Shown here piece by piece: positions 39,111 through 48,746 of a stretch of DNA of 64,000 bases. The DNA comes from Histidinibacterium lentulum. GTDB lineage: Bacteria > Pseudomonadota > Alphaproteobacteria > Rhodobacterales > Rhodobacteraceae. Numbering within the stretch: the first letter of the stretch is position 1; every line of letters starts with the position of its first letter. The DNA lies in the NCBI RefSeq assembly GCF_003789055.1, contig NZ_ML119081.1:434001-498000 (forward strand), given 5' to 3'. A model generated the notes under the pieces. It worked only from the letters and a program-made list of their open reading frames with translations. It ran no database searches and was not told the DNA's origin. The translations under genes were made by a program, and so were the position numbers.

Positions 39111-41765
39111 ATGACCAGCCTCGCCGACATCCGCTCGACCTTTCTCGACTACTTCGCCCGGCAGGGTCACGAGGTCGTGGACAGCTCGCCCCTCGTGCCG
39201 CGCAACGATCCGACGCTGATGTTCACCAATTCGGGCATGGTTCAGTTCAAGAACCTCTTCACCGGCGTCGAGACCCGCGACTATCAGCGCGCCACAACAA
39301 GCCAGAAATGCGTCCGGGCCGGCGGCAAGCACAACGACCTCGACAATGTGGGCTATACCGCGCGGCACCTGACCTTCTTCGAGATGCTCGGCAATTTCTC
39401 CTTCGGCGACTATTTCAAGTCCGAAGCGATCCCTTTCGCCTGGGAGCTGGTGACGAAAGAGCTCGACATCCCCGCCGAGCGCCTGCTGGTCACCGTCTAT
39501 CACACCGACGACGAGGCGGCGGAGATCTGGAAGAAGGCGGCCGGACTGCCAGACGAGCGGATCATCCGCATCCCGACCTCGGACAATTTCTGGCAGATGG
39601 GCCCGACCGGCCCCTGCGGCCCATGCACGGAGATCTTCTTCGACCACGGCGAGCACATCTGGGGCGGCCCGCCCGGATCCCCCGAGGAGGACGGCGACCG
39701 GTTCATCGAGATCTGGAACCTCGTCTTCATGCAGTACGAGCAGTTCGAGGACGGCAGCCGCCGCGAACTCGACGCGCAGTCCATCGACACCGGCATGGGG
39801 CTCGAGCGCATCTCCTCGCTGCTGCAGGGCACCAACAACGTCTTCGAGACCGACCTCTTCCGCGCCATCATCGACGCTTCGGCCCATGCCTCCTCCACAG
39901 GCACGGGCGCGCAGCACATCACCCATCACCGGGTGATCGCGGACCACCTGCGCTCCACCTCCTTCCTCATTGCCGAGGGCGTGCTGCCGTCGAACGAAGG
40001 CCGCGGCTACGTCCTGCGCCGGATCATGCGGCGGGCGATGCGCCACGCGCATCTGCTGGGCACGGCGGACCCGCTCATGCACCGGCTGGTGCCGGCGCTG
40101 GTGGCGCAGATGGGCAGCGCATACCCCGAACTGCGCGAGCGCCAGACGATGATCGAGGAGACTCTGCGAGCCGAGGAGGAGCAGTTCCGGCAGACCCTTG
40201 AGCGCGGCCTGCGCCTCCTCGACGAGGAAACCGCCGAGATGACCGAAGGCGCGGAGCTGAAGGGCGAGACCGCCTTCAAGCTCTACGACACCTTCGGCTT
40301 CCCGCTCGATCTCACGCAGGACGCCCTGCGCGCCCGCGGCATCGCCGTGGACACGGCGGGCTTCGACGCCGCGATGGCCGAGCAGAAGGCCAAGGCCCGC
40401 GCGGCTTGGTCCGGGACGGGCGCCCAGGCCGACGAGGCGTTGTGGTACGACATCGCCGACGAGACGGGCCCGACGGAGTTCCTCGGCTACGACACCGAAC
40501 GTGCGGAGGGCCAGATCACCGCCCTCGCCGGGCCGGGCGGCCGCATGGGCCGTGCCGCCAAGGGGGAGACGGTGCAGATCGTCCTGAACCAGACGCCGTT
40601 CTACGCGGAGTCCGGCGGCCAGGTCGGCGACACCGGCACGCTCGAGACCGAGTCCGGCCGCGCCCGCATCACGGACTGCCGCAGGATAGCGGGTCTTCAC
40701 GTCCATTCCGCCGAGGTCACCGAAGGCGAGATCGCTCCGGGAACCGGCGCGCGGCTCGAGGTGGACCATGACCGCCGCAGCTGCATCCGCGCCAACCATT
40801 CCGCGACGCACCTTCTGCACGAGGCGCTGCGGTCGCATCTGGGCGATCACGTCGCGCAGCGCGGCTCGCTCAACGCGCCGGACCGCCTGCGCTTTGACTT
40901 CAGCCATGGCAAGGCCGTCTCGCCGAGCGAGATCAAGGAGATAGAGGCCGAAGTAAATGCGATGATCCGGCAGAACACGCCCGTCGTGACGCGGATCATG
41001 ACCCCGGACGAGGCGCGCGCCATCGGGGCGCAGGCGCTCTTCGGCGAGAAATACGGCGACGAGGTCCGCGTCGTCTCCATGGGCCGCGCGGCGAGCGGCA
41101 AGGGGCATGACCGGCAGACCTATTCCATCGAGCTCTGCGGCGGCACCCATGTGCAGCGCACCGGCGACATCGGGCTCTTCGTGCTGACCACCGAGGCGGC
41201 CTCCTCCGCCGGCGTCCGGCGGATCGAGGCGCTGACCGGCGCCGCCGCGATGGCCGAGCTGCGCCGCCGCGACCGCACCCTGGCCGAGGTGGAGACCCTG
41301 CTGAAGTCGGGCGAGGATACCGTCGCGCGCGTGAAATCCCTGATGGAGGAGCGCCGCGCCCTGCAGAACGAGCTGCAGCACCTGCGCCGTCAGGTCGCCA
41401 TGGGCGGAGGCGCCGCTGACGGGCCCCATGCGCGCGAGGTCAACGGGCTGAAATTCGTGGCCCAGGTCATGACCGGCGTGACAGGCAAGGACCTGCCCCC
41501 GCTCATCGACGAGATGAAGGCGGGGCTCGGCTCCGGCGCCGTGCTGCTGGTGGCCGATACCGGCGACAAGGTCGCCGTAGCCGCGGGGGTGACCGAGGAT
41601 CTGACGGCGCGCGTCTCGGCGGTGGACCTGCTGCACGCGGCGGTGGCCGAGATGGGTGGCAAGGGCGGCGGCGGCCGTCCCGATCTCGCCCAGGGCGGCG
41701 CCCGCGACGCCTCGAAGGCCGAGGCGGGCTTCGCCGCCGCGGCGAAGGTGCTGGAGGGCTCGTGA
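39111..41765 (+). CDS. alaS: Alanyl-tRNA synthetase
   Basis: The 884-residue class II synthetase has motif 1 around [19 protein letters not shown], motif 2 in [19 protein letters not shown], motif 3 in [13 protein letters not shown], the editing-domain metal site [11 protein letters not shown] with ELCGGTHV, and a C-terminal oligomerisation region with the [12 protein letters not shown] glycine motif. It charges tRNA-Ala and hydrolyses mischarged Ser/Gly. The downstream DUF1330 gene starts within its stop codon. Confidence 0.97.
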   Translation: MTSLADIRSTFLDYFARQGHEVVDSSPLVPRNDPTLMFTNSGMVQFKNLFTGVETRDYQRATTSQKCVRAGGKHNDLDNVGYTARHLTFFEMLGNFSFGDYFKSEAIPFAWELVTKELDIPAERLLVTVYHTDDEAAEIWKKAAGLPDERIIRIPTSDNFWQMGPTGPCGPCTEIFFDHGEHIWGGPPGSPEEDGDRFIEIWNLVFMQYEQFEDGSRRELDAQSIDTGMGLERISSLLQGTNNVFETDLFRAIIDASAHASSTGTGAQHITHHRVIADHLRSTSFLIAEGVLPSNEGRGYVLRRIMRRAMRHAHLLGTADPLMHRLVPALVAQMGSAYPELRERQTMIEETLRAEEEQFRQTLERGLRLLDEETAEMTEGAELKGETAFKLYDTFGFPLDLTQDALRARGIAVDTAGFDAAMAEQKAKARAAWSGTGAQADEALWYDIADETGPTEFLGYDTERAEGQITALAGPGGRMGRAAKGETVQIVLNQTPFYAESGGQVGDTGTLETESGRARITDCRRIAGLHVHSAEVTEGEIAPGTGARLEVDHDRRSCIRANHSATHLLHEALRSHLGDHVAQRGSLNAPDRLRFDFSHGKAVSPSEIKEIEAEVNAMIRQNTPVVTRIMTPDEARAIGAQALFGEKYGDEVRVVSMGRAASGKGHDRQTYSIELCGGTHVQRTGDIGLFVLTTEAASSAGVRRIEALTGAAAMAELRRRDRTLAEVETLLKSGEDTVARVKSLMEERRALQNELQHLRRQVAMGGGAADGPHAREVNGLKFVAQVMTGVTGKDLPPLIDEMKAGLGSGAVLLVADTGDKVAVAAGVTEDLTARVSAVDLLHAAVAEMGGKGGGGRPDLAQGGARDASKAEAGFAAAAKVLEGS

Positions 41766-42055
41766 TGCCGACGGCCCTCTGGATCGCCCATGTGAAGGTC
41801 TCGGACGCCGAGGCCTACGGCGAATACGCCCGCCGCGCCACCGAGGCCATCGCGGCCCATGGGGGCGTCTTCATCGCCCGGGGCGGTGCCTATGAAACGC
41901 TGGAGGGGCCGGACCGGCCGCGAAACGTGGTGGCGCGCTTCCCGTCCATGCAGGCAGCCCACGACTGTTACTTCTCGGCCGCCTACCAGGAGGCGCTGAG
42001 CTTCGCCAGGGGCGCCGCGGAGCGCGAGTTGAGCATCGTCGAGGAACTGGAGTAG
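41765..42055 (+). CDS. DUF1330 protein
   Basis: The 96-residue dimeric alpha-beta-barrel type protein has ALWIAHVKVSDAEAYGEYARRA, GGVFIARGGAYETLEG, NVVARFPSMQAAHDCYFSAAYQEA and a short tail. This is the full DUF1330 pattern. The function of the family is not established. The ATG shares a base with the alaS stop (TGATG), so it is co-translated with alaS. Confidence 0.85.
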   Translation: MPTALWIAHVKVSDAEAYGEYARRATEAIAAHGGVFIARGGAYETLEGPDRPRNVVARFPSMQAAHDCYFSAAYQEALSFARGAAERELSIVEELE

Positions 42056-42066
42056 AGGTCTGGCCG

Positions 42067-42142
42067 GAGCCGGGCTGAAGCCGGGCCCACGCCCTTGGGG
42101 ACCCGCTCCAAGCCACCCGTAGGCCGGGCTTCTGCCCGGCCC
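42067..42142. repeat. REP-like inverted pair 3
   Basis: An inverted unit (GAGCCGGGCTGAAGCCGGGC, 42067-42086, continuing CCAC) faces a direct unit containing GGCCGGGCTTCTGCCCGGCC (42119-42142), with a CTTGG/CCAAG stem in the middle. The whole block could fold into one cruciform. It lies between convergent genes (DUF1330 and the peroxiredoxin-like gene). Confidence 0.7.
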
Positions 42143-42152
42143 GCCGCCCCCG

Positions 42153-42680
42153 TCACACCGCCGCCGTACCCCGCGCCGGATAGCCGTTGTCGACGGCGAA
42201 CCGCGCCTTCGACAGCAGGAATTCCACGTCCGGCCGGGACCAGGGCATGTTCGATATGTCGATGAGATAGAGCCGCCCGTCCGGCCTGATCCAGAACAGG
42301 CCCGGCTCGGCAAAGGTCTGCGCCTCGGCCTCCTTGATCGAGGTGGAAACGTAAAGCCCCCATGCCTTCGCGTCTTCCACCGTCAGCCCGTAGGCAATGG
42401 TCAGCCGGTCGAGGTCCCACTCCGCCTTTGCGGCCTCGGCCCTCTCGGCGCTGTCCATCGAGACGACGACCGTCTCGACCCCGGCCTCGGCGGCGGCATC
42501 CATCAGGCCGTTGAGCTTGGTCAGGTAGCTCTTGCAGACCGGGCAGTGATAACCGCGGTAGACCACGACCATCGTGAAGTTTTCCGGGTTCCGCTCCGCG
42601 AGCGTCCAGGTGCCGCCGCCCACGAGCGGCAGGGACAGGGCGGGGGCCCGGGTATCGGGCATCGGTTTCGTCGACATCAT
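42153..42680 (-). CDS. Peroxiredoxin-like (AhpC/TSA-fold) protein
   Basis: The 175-residue thioredoxin-fold protein has TRAPALSLPLVGGGTWTLAE at the start and the redox segment VVVYRGYHCPVCKSYLTKL with a CxxC pair where peroxiredoxins keep TxxC. It likely reduces peroxides or protein disulfides in the cytoplasm. Its ATG overlaps the OsmC stop by four bases (ATGA), so the two form one operon facing away from the molybdenum hydroxylase genes. Confidence 0.82.
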   Translation of the reverse strand: MMSTKPMPDTRAPALSLPLVGGGTWTLAERNPENFTMVVVYRGYHCPVCKSYLTKLNGLMDAAAEAGVETVVVSMDSAERAEAAKAEWDLDRLTIAYGLTVEDAKAWGLYVSTSIKEAEAQTFAEPGLFWIRPDGRLYLIDISNMPWSRPDVEFLLSKARFAVDNGYPARGTAAV

Positions 42681-43159
42681 GCATGCTCCTTTGCGGCCGG
42701 CATCGGAAGCGCGGTCCAGGTTTCGGTGATCGGGGTTCCCGCGGCGCGAATGACCTTCGCCAGCGGGCAGAACTTCTGAAGATCGGCGCGGATCTCCGCG
42801 AGCTGCGCCTCGGTGGCCCCGGTCTCGACCTCCACCGACATCCGCACCTCGGTGAACGGCACGTCGACCTCCTCGATCAGGCCGACGCCGCGACGGTCGA
42901 AATCGGTCTCCAGCGCGATCCTCATCTCCCCCATGGCGACGCCTCTGGCATGGGCGATCTTGTTGGTGATGACGTTAGTGCAGGCCATCAGAGCCGACAT
43001 CAGCGTCTCCGTGGGCGTCAGGCCGAGGTTCGTGCCGCCGCGCTCCGCGGGCTCGTCGACGATCGAGTAGACATCGCGGCTGCGCGACATCGTGCGGGTA
43101 TGGCTTTGCCCGTGCGCGCTCTTCTTCATGGTCACCTGTGTCTTGGGCCTGATCGCCAT
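42677..43159 (-). CDS. OsmC-family protein
   Basis: The 160-residue OsmC/Ohr-fold protein has GGTNLGLTPTETLMSALMACTNVITNKIAHARG, with one catalytic-type Cys in the ACTN helix, and a late cysteine in LQKFCPLAKVIRAAGTPI, matching the two-cysteine peroxidase layout. It probably detoxifies organic hydroperoxides using thiols. The start ATG 43159 follows GGGAGGGGGAA; the long upstream frame is rejected. It shares the promoter region and the motif at 43206 with the divergent hydroxylase operon. Confidence 0.85.
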   Translation of the reverse strand: MAIRPKTQVTMKKSAHGQSHTRTMSRSRDVYSIVDEPAERGGTNLGLTPTETLMSALMACTNVITNKIAHARGVAMGEMRIALETDFDRRGVGLIEEVDVPFTEVRMSVEVETGATEAQLAEIRADLQKFCPLAKVIRAAGTPITETWTALPMPAAKEHA

Positions 43160-43205
43160 TTCCCCCTCCCTGTTCCCCTCGGGCAGGCAGCTCGAGGCTT
43201 GAACT

Positions 43206-43225
43206 TTATTTATAGACCGATAACT
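43206..43225 (+). promoter_or_regulatory. Shared operator-like motif, site 1
   Basis: TTATTTATAGACCGATAACT lies between the osmC start (46 bases away) and the hydroxylase operon start (71 bases away). It agrees with sites 2 and 3 at 16 of 20 positions in all three, with a TTAT-N6-ATAA half-site arrangement typical of repressor operators. Confidence 0.7.
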
Positions 43226-43296
43226 TGTTTCGACGGAGGAGTAAGCGAGAGCCGCATGCCACGCAAGCGACCTCGCAACAGAGTGAGGAGACACGG

Positions 43297-44136
43297 GTGA
43301 AAGCACCGGATTTTGCCTATGCGCGCCCTGCGGACCTGGGGGCCGCGCTGGCGCTCTTGGCCGAGCACGGCACCGAGGCCCAGCCGCTTGCGGGCGGGCA
43401 AAGTCTCATGCCGATGATGAACTTCCGCCTCGCCGCGCCCGAGATCCTGATCGATCTTTCCGATGTCGCCGAACTGCGCGGTCTCGAACGGACGCGCGAC
43501 ACCGTCCGCATCGGCGCGATGACCCGCTACCGCGACCTCGAGGACTGGCCGGACCTCGGCGGCACCCTGCCCCTGGTCGCCATGGCGCTGCCCCATATTG
43601 CCCATGACGCGATCCGCAACCGGGGCACCATTGGCGGCAGCATCGCGCTCTGCGATCCCGCGGCCGAACTTCCCGCCGTGATGCGCGTGCTCGCCGCAGA
43701 GATCGAGGTGGCCGGAGCCGAAGGCAGCCGCCGGGTCGCGGCCGACGACTTCTTCACCGGCTTCTACGAGACCGCCTGCGGCGAGGAGGAACTGATCGTC
43801 GCGATCCATGTCCCCGTGGCCGAAGCGGACCGGGTCTACGGGTTTCACGAACTCGCCCAGCGGCACGGCGATTATGCCATGGCGGGGGTCGCCCTGTCCG
43901 CCCTTTCCCCGAACCCGATCCGCAGCCTCCGAGCGGCGTTCTTCGGCATCGCCGCGACGCCCGTCCGCCTGCCCGATCTCGAGGCCGCGCTCGAAGGCCT
44001 GACCGCCTGCGAGGCCCAAGCCGCCGTCACCGCGGCGCTCGAGGGCCTTGATCTGCTTGCCGACACCAAGGCGAGCGCCGACATGCGCCGGCACCTCTCC
44101 GGCGTGGTCCTCAAGCGCGCTCTGGAGGCGATGTGA
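43297..44136 (+). CDS. Molybdenum hydroxylase, FAD subunit (CoxM-like)
   Basis: The 279-residue medium subunit has the FAD motifs PLAGGQSLMPMMNFRLAAPE and RNRGTIGGSIALCDPAAELP, followed by the CO-dehydrogenase flavoprotein C-terminal domain. It passes electrons from the iron-sulfur subunit to an acceptor. The start GTG 43297 follows GTGAGGAG. It is first of three genes with one-base to four-base overlaps (TGATG with the iron-sulfur subunit, ATGA from that subunit to the large subunit), implying equimolar translation. Confidence 0.9.
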   Translation: MKAPDFAYARPADLGAALALLAEHGTEAQPLAGGQSLMPMMNFRLAAPEILIDLSDVAELRGLERTRDTVRIGAMTRYRDLEDWPDLGGTLPLVAMALPHIAHDAIRNRGTIGGSIALCDPAAELPAVMRVLAAEIEVAGAEGSRRVAADDFFTGFYETACGEEELIVAIHVPVAEADRVYGFHELAQRHGDYAMAGVALSALSPNPIRSLRAAFFGIAATPVRLPDLEAALEGLTACEAQAAVTAALEGLDLLADTKASADMRRHLSGVVLKRALEAM

Positions 44137-44621
44137 TGGACAAGACCCGCGAAATCACCCTGACCGTCAACGGCGAGAGCGTCACCGCCCGCGTGCCCGT
44201 GCGCATGAACCTCGTCGATTTCCTGCGAAACGAACTCGAACTGACCGGCAGCCATGTGGGGTGCGAGCACGGCGTGTGCGGTGCCTGCACGCTGCTGATG
44301 GACGGCCGGACGACACGCGCCTGCCTGACCCTCGCCGTGCAGGCCGACGGCGCCGAGGTGGTGACCGTGGAGGGCCTCGCCGCCTCCGGCAGGTCCGCCG
44401 CCCTCGCCCGTGCCTTCACCGAGCGCAACGCCCTGCAGTGCGGCTTCTGCACGCCCGGGATGCTCGCCTCGGCGGTGACCTGGGTCGAGGGCGGCGGCAG
44501 CGCCGAACGCGACGCGATCCGCGCCCATATCAGCGGCAACTACTGCCGATGCACCGGCTATCAATCCATCGTCGACGCCATCGCGGACGTGGCAGGCAGC
44601 AAGGCGGAGGACGCCGCATGA
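44136..44621 (+). CDS. Molybdenum hydroxylase, [2Fe-2S] subunit (CoxS-like)
   Basis: The 161-residue small subunit has a plant-ferredoxin-type cluster (Cys43, Cys48, Cys51, Cys63 in CEHGVCGACTLLMDGRTTRAC) and a second cluster in a helical domain (Cys102, Cys105, Cys137, Cys139 in CGFCTPG and CRCTG). It is the standard electron relay of xanthine-oxidase-family enzymes. All eight ligands are present. It overlaps the neighbouring genes at both ends. Confidence 0.93.
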   Translation: MDKTREITLTVNGESVTARVPVRMNLVDFLRNELELTGSHVGCEHGVCGACTLLMDGRTTRACLTLAVQADGAEVVTVEGLAASGRSAALARAFTERNALQCGFCTPGMLASAVTWVEGGGSAERDAIRAHISGNYCRCTGYQSIVDAIADVAGSKAEDAA

Positions 44622-46996
44622 CCGGCCCCCTGAGCGAACTCGACCGCCCCAATTCCTACATCGGCCGCGCGGTGCCCCGCGCCGATGCCGCCCGCCTGCT
44701 CGCAGGCCGGGGCAAGTACCTTGACGACATCAGGCTGCCCCGGATGCTTCACGCCGTCTTCGTGCGCAGCCCCCACGCCCATGCGCGCATCAAGGCCATC
44801 GACACCGAGGCCGCCCGCGCCATGCCCGGCGTTGCGGCGGTCTACACCGGGGCGGAGATCGCCGAGCACTGTACGCCCTGGGTCGGCGTGCTGAGCCACC
44901 TCGCGGGCCTGCGCTCGCCGCCGCAGCACAGCGTCGCGGTGGACGTCGCGCGTTGGCAAGGGGAGCCTGTCGCCGTGGTCCTGGCCCGCAGCCGTGCCGA
45001 GGCCGAGGACGCCGCGGACCTTGTCGACGTGGACTACGAGGAACTGCCCCCCGTGCTCGACGCCGAGGCGGCTCTTGAACCGGATTCCCCAAGGATTCAC
45101 GAGGGTTACGATTCGAACCTCGCTTGGGAACGCAAGGTCGACGTGGGCGATATCGACACCGCGTTCGCCGCGCCGGGCGTGACGGTGGTGGAACGCACCT
45201 TCCGCTTCGGCCGCCATACCGGCGTCACGCTCGAGGCGCGAGGCACGGTCTGCGACTACGACCCCGGCGAGGGGGTGCTGACCATGCACTATTCGGGCCA
45301 GGCGCCGCACATGCTGCAGGTGATCCTGTCCCGGCATCTGGGGATGGCCGAGGAGAACGTGCGCGTCGTCTCCGGCGACGTGGGCGGTTCCTTCGGCATC
45401 AAGGTCCATACCTACGGCGACGAGATCGCCTGCGCCGCCCTGTCGAAGATGCTGGAACGGCCCGTGAAATTCGTGGCCGACCGGCAGGAGAGCTTCCTGA
45501 CGGACATCCACGCCCGCGACCATGTCGTGAAGGCGCGGATGGGCGTGGATGCCGAAGGCCGGATCGTCGGCATCGACATGGACGACATCACCGGGATCGG
45601 CCCCTATTCGATGTATCCCCGCACCTCGGCCATCGAGTGCAACCAGGTGCTGAACCTCACCGGCGCGCCCTACATGATGGAGAACTACCGCGCCCGCGGC
45701 CGGGTGGTGTTCCAGAACAAGACGCTCATGTGCCAGTACCGGGCCGTGGGCCACCCCATTGCCATGGCGGTCTGCGACGGCCTGCTCGAGGACGTCGCCC
45801 GCGCCACGGGACGCGATCCGGTGGAGCTGCGCCGGCTCAACCTGATGCCAGACGACGGCTATCCGCGCGCCTCGGCCTCCGGCATGAAGCTGGCCGACCT
45901 CTCGCACCAGAAGACGCTCGAAAAGCTGGTGGAGCTCATGGACTACGACGCCCTGCGCCGGGACCAGGAGGAGGCCCGCGCGCGCGGCGTCCTGCGCGGC
46001 ATCGGCCTTTGCTCCATGGTCGAAGTCACCAACCCCTCGCCCGCCTTCTACGGGATCGGCGGCGCGCCCATCGCCAGCCAGGACGGCGCCACCTGCCGGC
46101 TCGACGCGGGCGGCGCGCTGCATGTCTCCTCCTCGGTCACCGAGCAGGGCCAGGGTACCAACGCCATCCTCGCCCAGATCGCCGCCGACCGCTTCGGCGT
46201 GCCCATCGAGCGGGTCAAGGTCACCACGGGCGACACCGCCACCGTGCCCTACGGCGGCGGCACCTGGGCCTCCCGCGGCGCGGGCATCGGCGGCGAGGCG
46301 ATGCTGCTCGCCGCCGACGCGCTCAAGCACCAGGTGCTCGAGGTCGCCGCGGCGCTCCTCCAGGCCGAGGCCGGCGTCCTGGATATCCGCAACGGAACCG
46401 TGGTCGATGCCACAACCGGGGCGGAGCGGATCGCGCTCTCCGATCTTGCGCGCACGGTCTACTATCGCGGCAACGAACTGCCCCCCGACCTGAAACCCGA
46501 GCTGATCGCCACGCGGCACTACCGCGTGACGGATTTTCCCTTCGTCTTCACCAACGGCGCCATGGCCACCCATGTGGAGGTCGATGCCGAGACCGGCTTC
46601 GTGAAGGTTCTCGGCTTCTGGGTGGTCGAGGATTGCGGCACGGTCATCAACCCCATGCTGGTCGACGAACAGGTCCGCGGCGGCGTGGTGCAGGGCATCG
46701 GTGGGGCACTTTACGAGGAATGCCTCTATGACGAAGAGGGTCAGCTCCTGACCGCCACCATGGCGGACTATCTCGTCCCCATGGCCGCCGAGATGCCCGA
46801 CATCGAGGTCGCCCATGTGGAGACGCCGACAAGCACCTCCGTGCTGGGCGCCAAGGGCGCGGGCGAGGCCGGCACGGGCGGTGCACCCGCGGCACTTCTC
46901 AATGCGGTCAACGACGCGCTGGCGCCGCTTGGCGCCTCGATCTGGCAGCAGCCCATGACGCCCGAGCGGGTGCTGCGGGCCATGGGCCGGCTCTGA
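44618..46996 (+). CDS. Molybdenum hydroxylase, large catalytic subunit (xanthine oxidase family)
   Basis: The 792-residue subunit binds the molybdopterin cofactor: GDVGGSFGIK (253-262), EQGQGTN (509-515) and the base Glu750 in GAKGAGEAGTGG. The active-site loop reads CQYRAVGHP (372-380), unlike the Cys-bearing loop of true CO dehydrogenase, so it hydroxylates an organic, probably heteroaromatic or aldehyde, substrate with water as oxygen donor. The enzyme is cytoplasmic. It needs molybdenum cofactor maturation factors (XdhC/CoxDEF-like), none of which is in this window. Confidence 0.9.
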   Translation: MTGPLSELDRPNSYIGRAVPRADAARLLAGRGKYLDDIRLPRMLHAVFVRSPHAHARIKAIDTEAARAMPGVAAVYTGAEIAEHCTPWVGVLSHLAGLRSPPQHSVAVDVARWQGEPVAVVLARSRAEAEDAADLVDVDYEELPPVLDAEAALEPDSPRIHEGYDSNLAWERKVDVGDIDTAFAAPGVTVVERTFRFGRHTGVTLEARGTVCDYDPGEGVLTMHYSGQAPHMLQVILSRHLGMAEENVRVVSGDVGGSFGIKVHTYGDEIACAALSKMLERPVKFVADRQESFLTDIHARDHVVKARMGVDAEGRIVGIDMDDITGIGPYSMYPRTSAIECNQVLNLTGAPYMMENYRARGRVVFQNKTLMCQYRAVGHPIAMAVCDGLLEDVARATGRDPVELRRLNLMPDDGYPRASASGMKLADLSHQKTLEKLVELMDYDALRRDQEEARARGVLRGIGLCSMVEVTNPSPAFYGIGGAPIASQDGATCRLDAGGALHVSSSVTEQGQGTNAILAQIAADRFGVPIERVKVTTGDTATVPYGGGTWASRGAGIGGEAMLLAADALKHQVLEVAAALLQAEAGVLDIRNGTVVDATTGAERIALSDLARTVYYRGNELPPDLKPELIATRHYRVTDFPFVFTNGAMATHVEVDAETGFVKVLGFWVVEDCGTVINPMLVDEQVRGGVVQGIGGALYEECLYDEEGQLLTATMADYLVPMAAEMPDIEVAHVETPTSTSVLGAKGAGEAGTGGAPAALLNAVNDALAPLGASIWQQPMTPERVLRAMGRL

Positions 46997-47038
46997 ACCG
47001 GGAGGGGGGCGCCGCGGCAGGCCGCGGCGCGATCGGTC

Positions 47039-47575
47039 TCAGTCCGACGTCTCGAGATCGCCCGCCGCGTTCACCCGCAGACCGGTTTCGTGCGACTGCC
47101 GCAGCACCTCGGGCGCCCAGTCGACCCGGCCCCCATCCCCCGTTTCAGGCTTCGAGCCGATAATCGCCATCAGCAGCGCCTTCTCGGTCCCGATGTTGCG
47201 AAAGCCGCGAAAGATGCCCGGCGGAAAGGAGATGACGTCGAAGGTATCAATCTCGATCTCCTTGTCTCCCGCCTCCCCCCAATAGGCGGCCCAGCGGCCG
47301 GTCAGGGGAATGAACACCTCCACCGTCTCGTGAGCATGGAGCGCCGCGCCCTTCCCGGGCTCCGCGCCGACGTAGGTGATCGAGAAGTTCCGGCTGTCCG
47401 CGATTGCCGGCGCAAGCCCCGGGTCCTCGGTCACGCCACGGCCGATCACGTTGTATATGTCGCGGGCATAGTCGGGGATGCGGGTATCGACGAAGGCCTG
47501 GGTCGAAGGCGTCATGGAGGCAAAACGCGCGACGCGTGCCTGCATCTCTTCAACGGTCGGGTCCGGGGTGCTCAT
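47039..47575 (-). CDS. Cupin-domain protein
   Basis: The 178-residue single-cupin protein has GKGAALHAHETVEVFIPLTGRWAAYWG (motif 1, with His-x-His and Glu) and DVISFPPGIFRGFRNIG (motif 2, where the second His is replaced by Arg/Phe, so metal binding may be incomplete). Helices precede the cupin (VEEMQARVARFASMTP). It could be a dioxygenase, isomerase or ligand-binding protein of the catabolic pathway. It is downstream of the TRAP binding-protein gene on the same strand, beyond a GC hairpin. Confidence 0.75.
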   Translation of the reverse strand: MSTPDPTVEEMQARVARFASMTPSTQAFVDTRIPDYARDIYNVIGRGVTEDPGLAPAIADSRNFSITYVGAEPGKGAALHAHETVEVFIPLTGRWAAYWGEAGDKEIEIDTFDVISFPPGIFRGFRNIGTEKALLMAIIGSKPETGDGGRVDWAPEVLRQSHETGLRVNAAGDLETSD

Positions 47576-47636
47576 GGTCGGCTCTCCTCTGGAGGGGGCC
47601 CGCCGGCGCGCCTGGCCCCGGTCGGGCCGGAATGGT

Positions 47637-47658
47637 GGGCGCCCCGCAGGGGGCGCCC
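47637..47658 (-). terminator. Hairpin between TRAP binding protein and cupin gene
   Basis: The perfect 9-bp stem GGGCGCCCC/GGGGCGCCC with loop GCAG starts 9 bases after the binding-protein stop. A stem here can protect the abundant binding-protein mRNA and lower read-through into the cupin gene. There is no U-tract. Confidence 0.55.
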
Positions 47659-47666
47659 GCGGTGCG

Positions 47667-48746
47667 TCACTCGATGGTGTAGTCGAGCGGCCAGTCGAAG
47701 CCCGCGTCGGTCGCAGCCTGCAGATAGGCGTTCATCACTTCCGTGCCGGGCATCCCGCGGCCGTTGGCATCGGCCGCCATCGCTGCCGGGAACTCGGCCA
47801 GCGAGGCCGCCCACTCGGCCCGAACCTCGGGGGTGATCTCGGTGATCACGGCCCCCGCTTCGGCCAGCCCGTCGAGGCCGCGCTGCTGGGCGGCGTTCAG
47901 GCTCTCGCCCGCCTGCGCCTCGTAGGCCGCGCCCACTTCGAGGATGATCTGCTGCACATCCTCGGGAAGGCGCTCGAGGCTCCGCTGGTTCATCGTCAGC
48001 GCGTTCACGCCCATCGCGCCGAACCCGATCAGCGTGTAGTAGGGCGAAGGCTCGTAGTACTTGAAGCCGAGATAGGCCGAGGGGAACATCAGCCAGCCGT
48101 CGTAGACGCCGGTCTGCAGCGAGAGGTATCCCTCGGGCAATGTCGACTGCACGGGGATCGCGCCGGCGTATTCCAGCCACGGCAGGTTCGGACCCGCGCC
48201 GCCGATCTTGACGCCCTGAAGGTCGGCGACGGACTCCCAGGGGTTCGTCGTGCCGAGGTGGTAGTCGTCCCAGCCGTGCAGGCCCAGCAGCACCTGGCCG
48301 TATTCCTGGGTGAACTGCTCGGTGAGCCACGGGATCTGGTCGTAGACGGCCCGCACGGCTTCCATCTGCTGCGCGGAATCCTGCGGTCCGAAGGGCGCGT
48401 AATAGGGGAAATTGTGCAAGAACAGCTTTGCGGGTTCGAAACAGATGCAATAGGCCCCGATATCGAGAATGCCGTTCTGCACGGATTCCAGCGTCTCCGC
48501 CACGCCGGCGATCGCGCCGCCATAGCCCTCGACGAACTCGATCTCGTGCTCGGTTTCCTCGGCGACGCGGCGCTTGACCTCGGGCACGAAGAAATTGGCG
48601 ACATCGGTCACATAGACGGACGGGCCGTTCGGATGGCCCGAACCGATGCGCAGCGTAAAGGTGTCGGCCGTGGCCGCACCGGCGGCGGCGAAGGCGAGCG
48701 TGGTCGCAAGAGCGGTGCCCGCCCCGAGGCGGATGGTCGTGGTCAT
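47667..48746 (-). CDS. TRAP transporter substrate-binding protein (DctP family)
   Basis: The 359-residue periplasmic protein has a signal peptide (cleavage near GAATADT) and the DctP-fold text FTLRIGSGHPNGPSVYVTDVANFF, ETLESVQNGILDIGAYCI, WESVADLQGVKIGGAGPNLPWLEYAGA, and EGYLSLQTGVYDGWLMFPSAY. It does not show the Arg pattern of classical C4-dicarboxylate DctP, so another organic acid is likely. It is divergent from the two membrane subunits across 246 bases that contain operator site 2. Confidence 0.88.
   Translation of the reverse strand: MTTTIRLGAGTALATTLAFAAAGAATADTFTLRIGSGHPNGPSVYVTDVANFFVPEVKRRVAEETEHEIEFVEGYGGAIAGVAETLESVQNGILDIGAYCICFEPAKLFLHNFPYYAPFGPQDSAQQMEAVRAVYDQIPWLTEQFTQEYGQVLLGLHGWDDYHLGTTNPWESVADLQGVKIGGAGPNLPWLEYAGAIPVQSTLPEGYLSLQTGVYDGWLMFPSAYLGFKYYEPSPYYTLIGFGAMGVNALTMNQRSLERLPEDVQQIILEVGAAYEAQAGESLNAAQQRGLDGLAEAGAVITEITPEVRAEWAASLAEFPAAMAADANGRGMPGTEVMNAYLQAATDAGFDWPLDYTIE

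Noticed and set aside
42067-42142. Tandem CRISPR-like repeats
   Set aside because: There are only two units, in inverted orientation, with self-pairing stems; no regular spacers and no cas genes.
43297-46996. CO dehydrogenase (coxMSL) for carbon monoxide oxidation
   Set aside because: Gene order is cox-like, but the large-subunit active-site loop reads QYRAVGHP and lacks the Cys-containing loop of true CO dehydrogenase. No coxDEF genes are near.
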